Positions 5,245 through 5,507 of a stretch of 5,507 nt of DNA are shown here, in pieces; the stretch's first letter is position 1; each line of letters starts with the position of its first letter. Position numbers and translations under genes: made by a program. The notes beneath the pieces are model-generated. The model had not been told where the DNA came from, did no database searches, and saw only the letters and a list, made by a program, of their open reading frames with translations. The stretch comes from Candidatus Hydrothermarchaeota archaeon (GTDB lineage: Archaea > Hydrothermarchaeota > Hydrothermarchaeia > Hydrothermarchaeales > WAQR01). Where the stretch lies: the NCBI GenBank assembly GCA_015520145.1, contig WAQR01000023.1, forward strand, positions 1 to 5,507. Reading direction: 5' to 3'.

Positions 5245-5412
5245 GCAATGGGCATTCTGTTATCTGGCATGACAAAAGAGGCCATCATTCTTTTTCTATT
5301 ACGGCCCATTCCTCTTTGATAATCCTAATTAAATCGAGTTGTCCTCTGCCATATTCGGTCAACTGTTTCGCTCTCTTCAACTCGATACAATCTTTCTCTA
5401 TTTCATAAAGTA
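5245..5412. repeat. Direct repeat, right copy (contains most of the intact small gene)
   Basis: This is the partner of 4239-4414, offset by about 1006 bases and in the same orientation. It begins 33 bases after the HEPN stop. Similarity ends inside the small gene near its codon 10, at TTTCATAAAGTA. The left end has no target-site duplication or terminal inverted repeat that would mark a transposon. Confidence 0.9.
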
Positions 5413-5440
5413 TTTTCTGTAGGTTTTTTGGGATTTTCAT
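5285..5440 (-). CDS. Small protein of unknown function next to MNT/HEPN (51 residues)
   Basis: I do not recognise this family. The protein is charged and mostly helical in appearance (MKIPKNLQKILYEIEKDC, then LKRAKQLTEYGRGQLDLIRI and an acidic end EEWAVIEKE), with no membrane segment or metal motif. The frame is open upstream to a TTG at 5467, but that codon adjoins the TATA box, so ATG 5440 is chosen; the expected transcript start near 5446 leaves only a few leader bases. The gene is convergent with HEPN. A second, broken copy lies on the other side of the MNT/HEPN operon, so it has been duplicated with that module. Palindromes around its promoter suggest it may be tightly regulated, perhaps by itself. 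A role as an accessory or regulator of the toxin-antitoxin pair is only a guess. Confidence 0.6.
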   Translation of the reverse strand: MKIPKNLQKILYEIEKDCIELKRAKQLTEYGRGQLDLIRIIKEEWAVIEKE

Positions 5441-5447
5441 CTTGTCA

Positions 5448-5494
5448 ACAATATTGTGGAATTCCAATATATAAATCTTTCCACAATTTTGTGG
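5448..5494 (-). promoter_or_regulatory. Promoter of the small gene with clustered palindromes (candidate operator)
   Basis: The TATA box reads TTTATATA on the - strand at 5475-5468. Around it are two perfect palindromes, ACAATATTGT (5448-5457) and TGGAATTCCA (5457-5466). An inverted repeat CCACAA-TT-TTGTGG lies at 5481-5494. In addition ATTGTGG (5453-5459) and CCACAAT (5481-5487) form an inverted pair that brackets the box. Binding of a dimeric repressor here would block TBP/TFB, so autoregulation or toxin-antitoxin-type control is plausible. No protein can be assigned from the sequence. Confidence 0.5.
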
Positions 5495-5507
5495 TATGGT
5501 AAAAAGG

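Noticed and set aside
4239..5412. Composite transposon or insertion sequence
   Set aside because: The flanking repeats carry no transposase or terminal inverted repeats, and no target duplication was seen. A decayed tandem duplication explains them better.
5441..5467. N-terminal extension of the small gene from TTG 5467
   Set aside because: The TTG directly adjoins the TATA box, so the codon would lie upstream of the expected transcript start. ATG 5440 fits better.
1..5507. CRISPR array, tRNA or rRNA gene
   Set aside because: No regularly spaced repeats, no tRNA-like cloverleaf strings and no rRNA blocks were recognised on either strand.

Overview
The window looks like a chromosomal segment from an archaeon, most likely a euryarchaeote of the methanogen or ANME type. 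It carries an archaeal-type adenylate kinase next to the archaeal DUF106 (EMC3/Oxa1-superfamily) gene. It also has an archaeal SepF cell-division gene, an archaeal DUF234 ATPase and a remnant of archaeal-type orotidine 5'-phosphate decarboxylase. Promoters are TATA-like boxes that sit about 25 bases from plausible transcript starts. The exact lineage cannot be fixed from this sequence.

The left part (about 1-2300) is ordinary core genome. The 3' end of adk runs into the DUF106 membrane-protein gene on the + strand, which looks like the tail of the secY/ribosomal-protein superoperon. Convergent to it on the - strand are a trans-polyprenyl diphosphate synthase and, upstream of that, sepF. The stop codons of DUF106 and the prenyl synthase share one palindromic TTAA.

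The right part (about 2640-5507) is accessory and shows decay. From left to right it holds: (i) a broken pyrF fragment on the - strand that lacks its N-terminal half and has an internal deletion with a frameshift; (ii) an intact AAA-type ATPase with a C-terminal DUF234 nuclease-like domain, whose stop codon abuts the pyrF fragment; (iii) a frameshifted, 5'-truncated copy of a small gene; (iv) a MNT nucleotidyltransferase / HEPN toxin-antitoxin operon on the + strand; (v) the intact copy of the small gene (51 residues) on the - strand, convergent to HEPN, with a cluster of palindromes around its TATA box.

The two copies of the small gene form a direct repeat of about 170 bp lying about 1.0 kb apart and bracketing the toxin-antitoxin pair. 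The simplest reading is that a unit [MNT-HEPN-small gene] was once duplicated in tandem and the left copy has decayed. A weak trace of a HEPN C-terminus just left of the first repeat fits this. The small gene is not a family I recognise. Its co-duplication with the MNT/HEPN pair makes it the most interesting candidate for something undescribed here. Accessory promoters (ATPase, MNT, small gene) look leaderless or nearly so, whereas the core genes use short leaders with Shine-Dalgarno-like sites. Several start sites are reassigned below on that basis.
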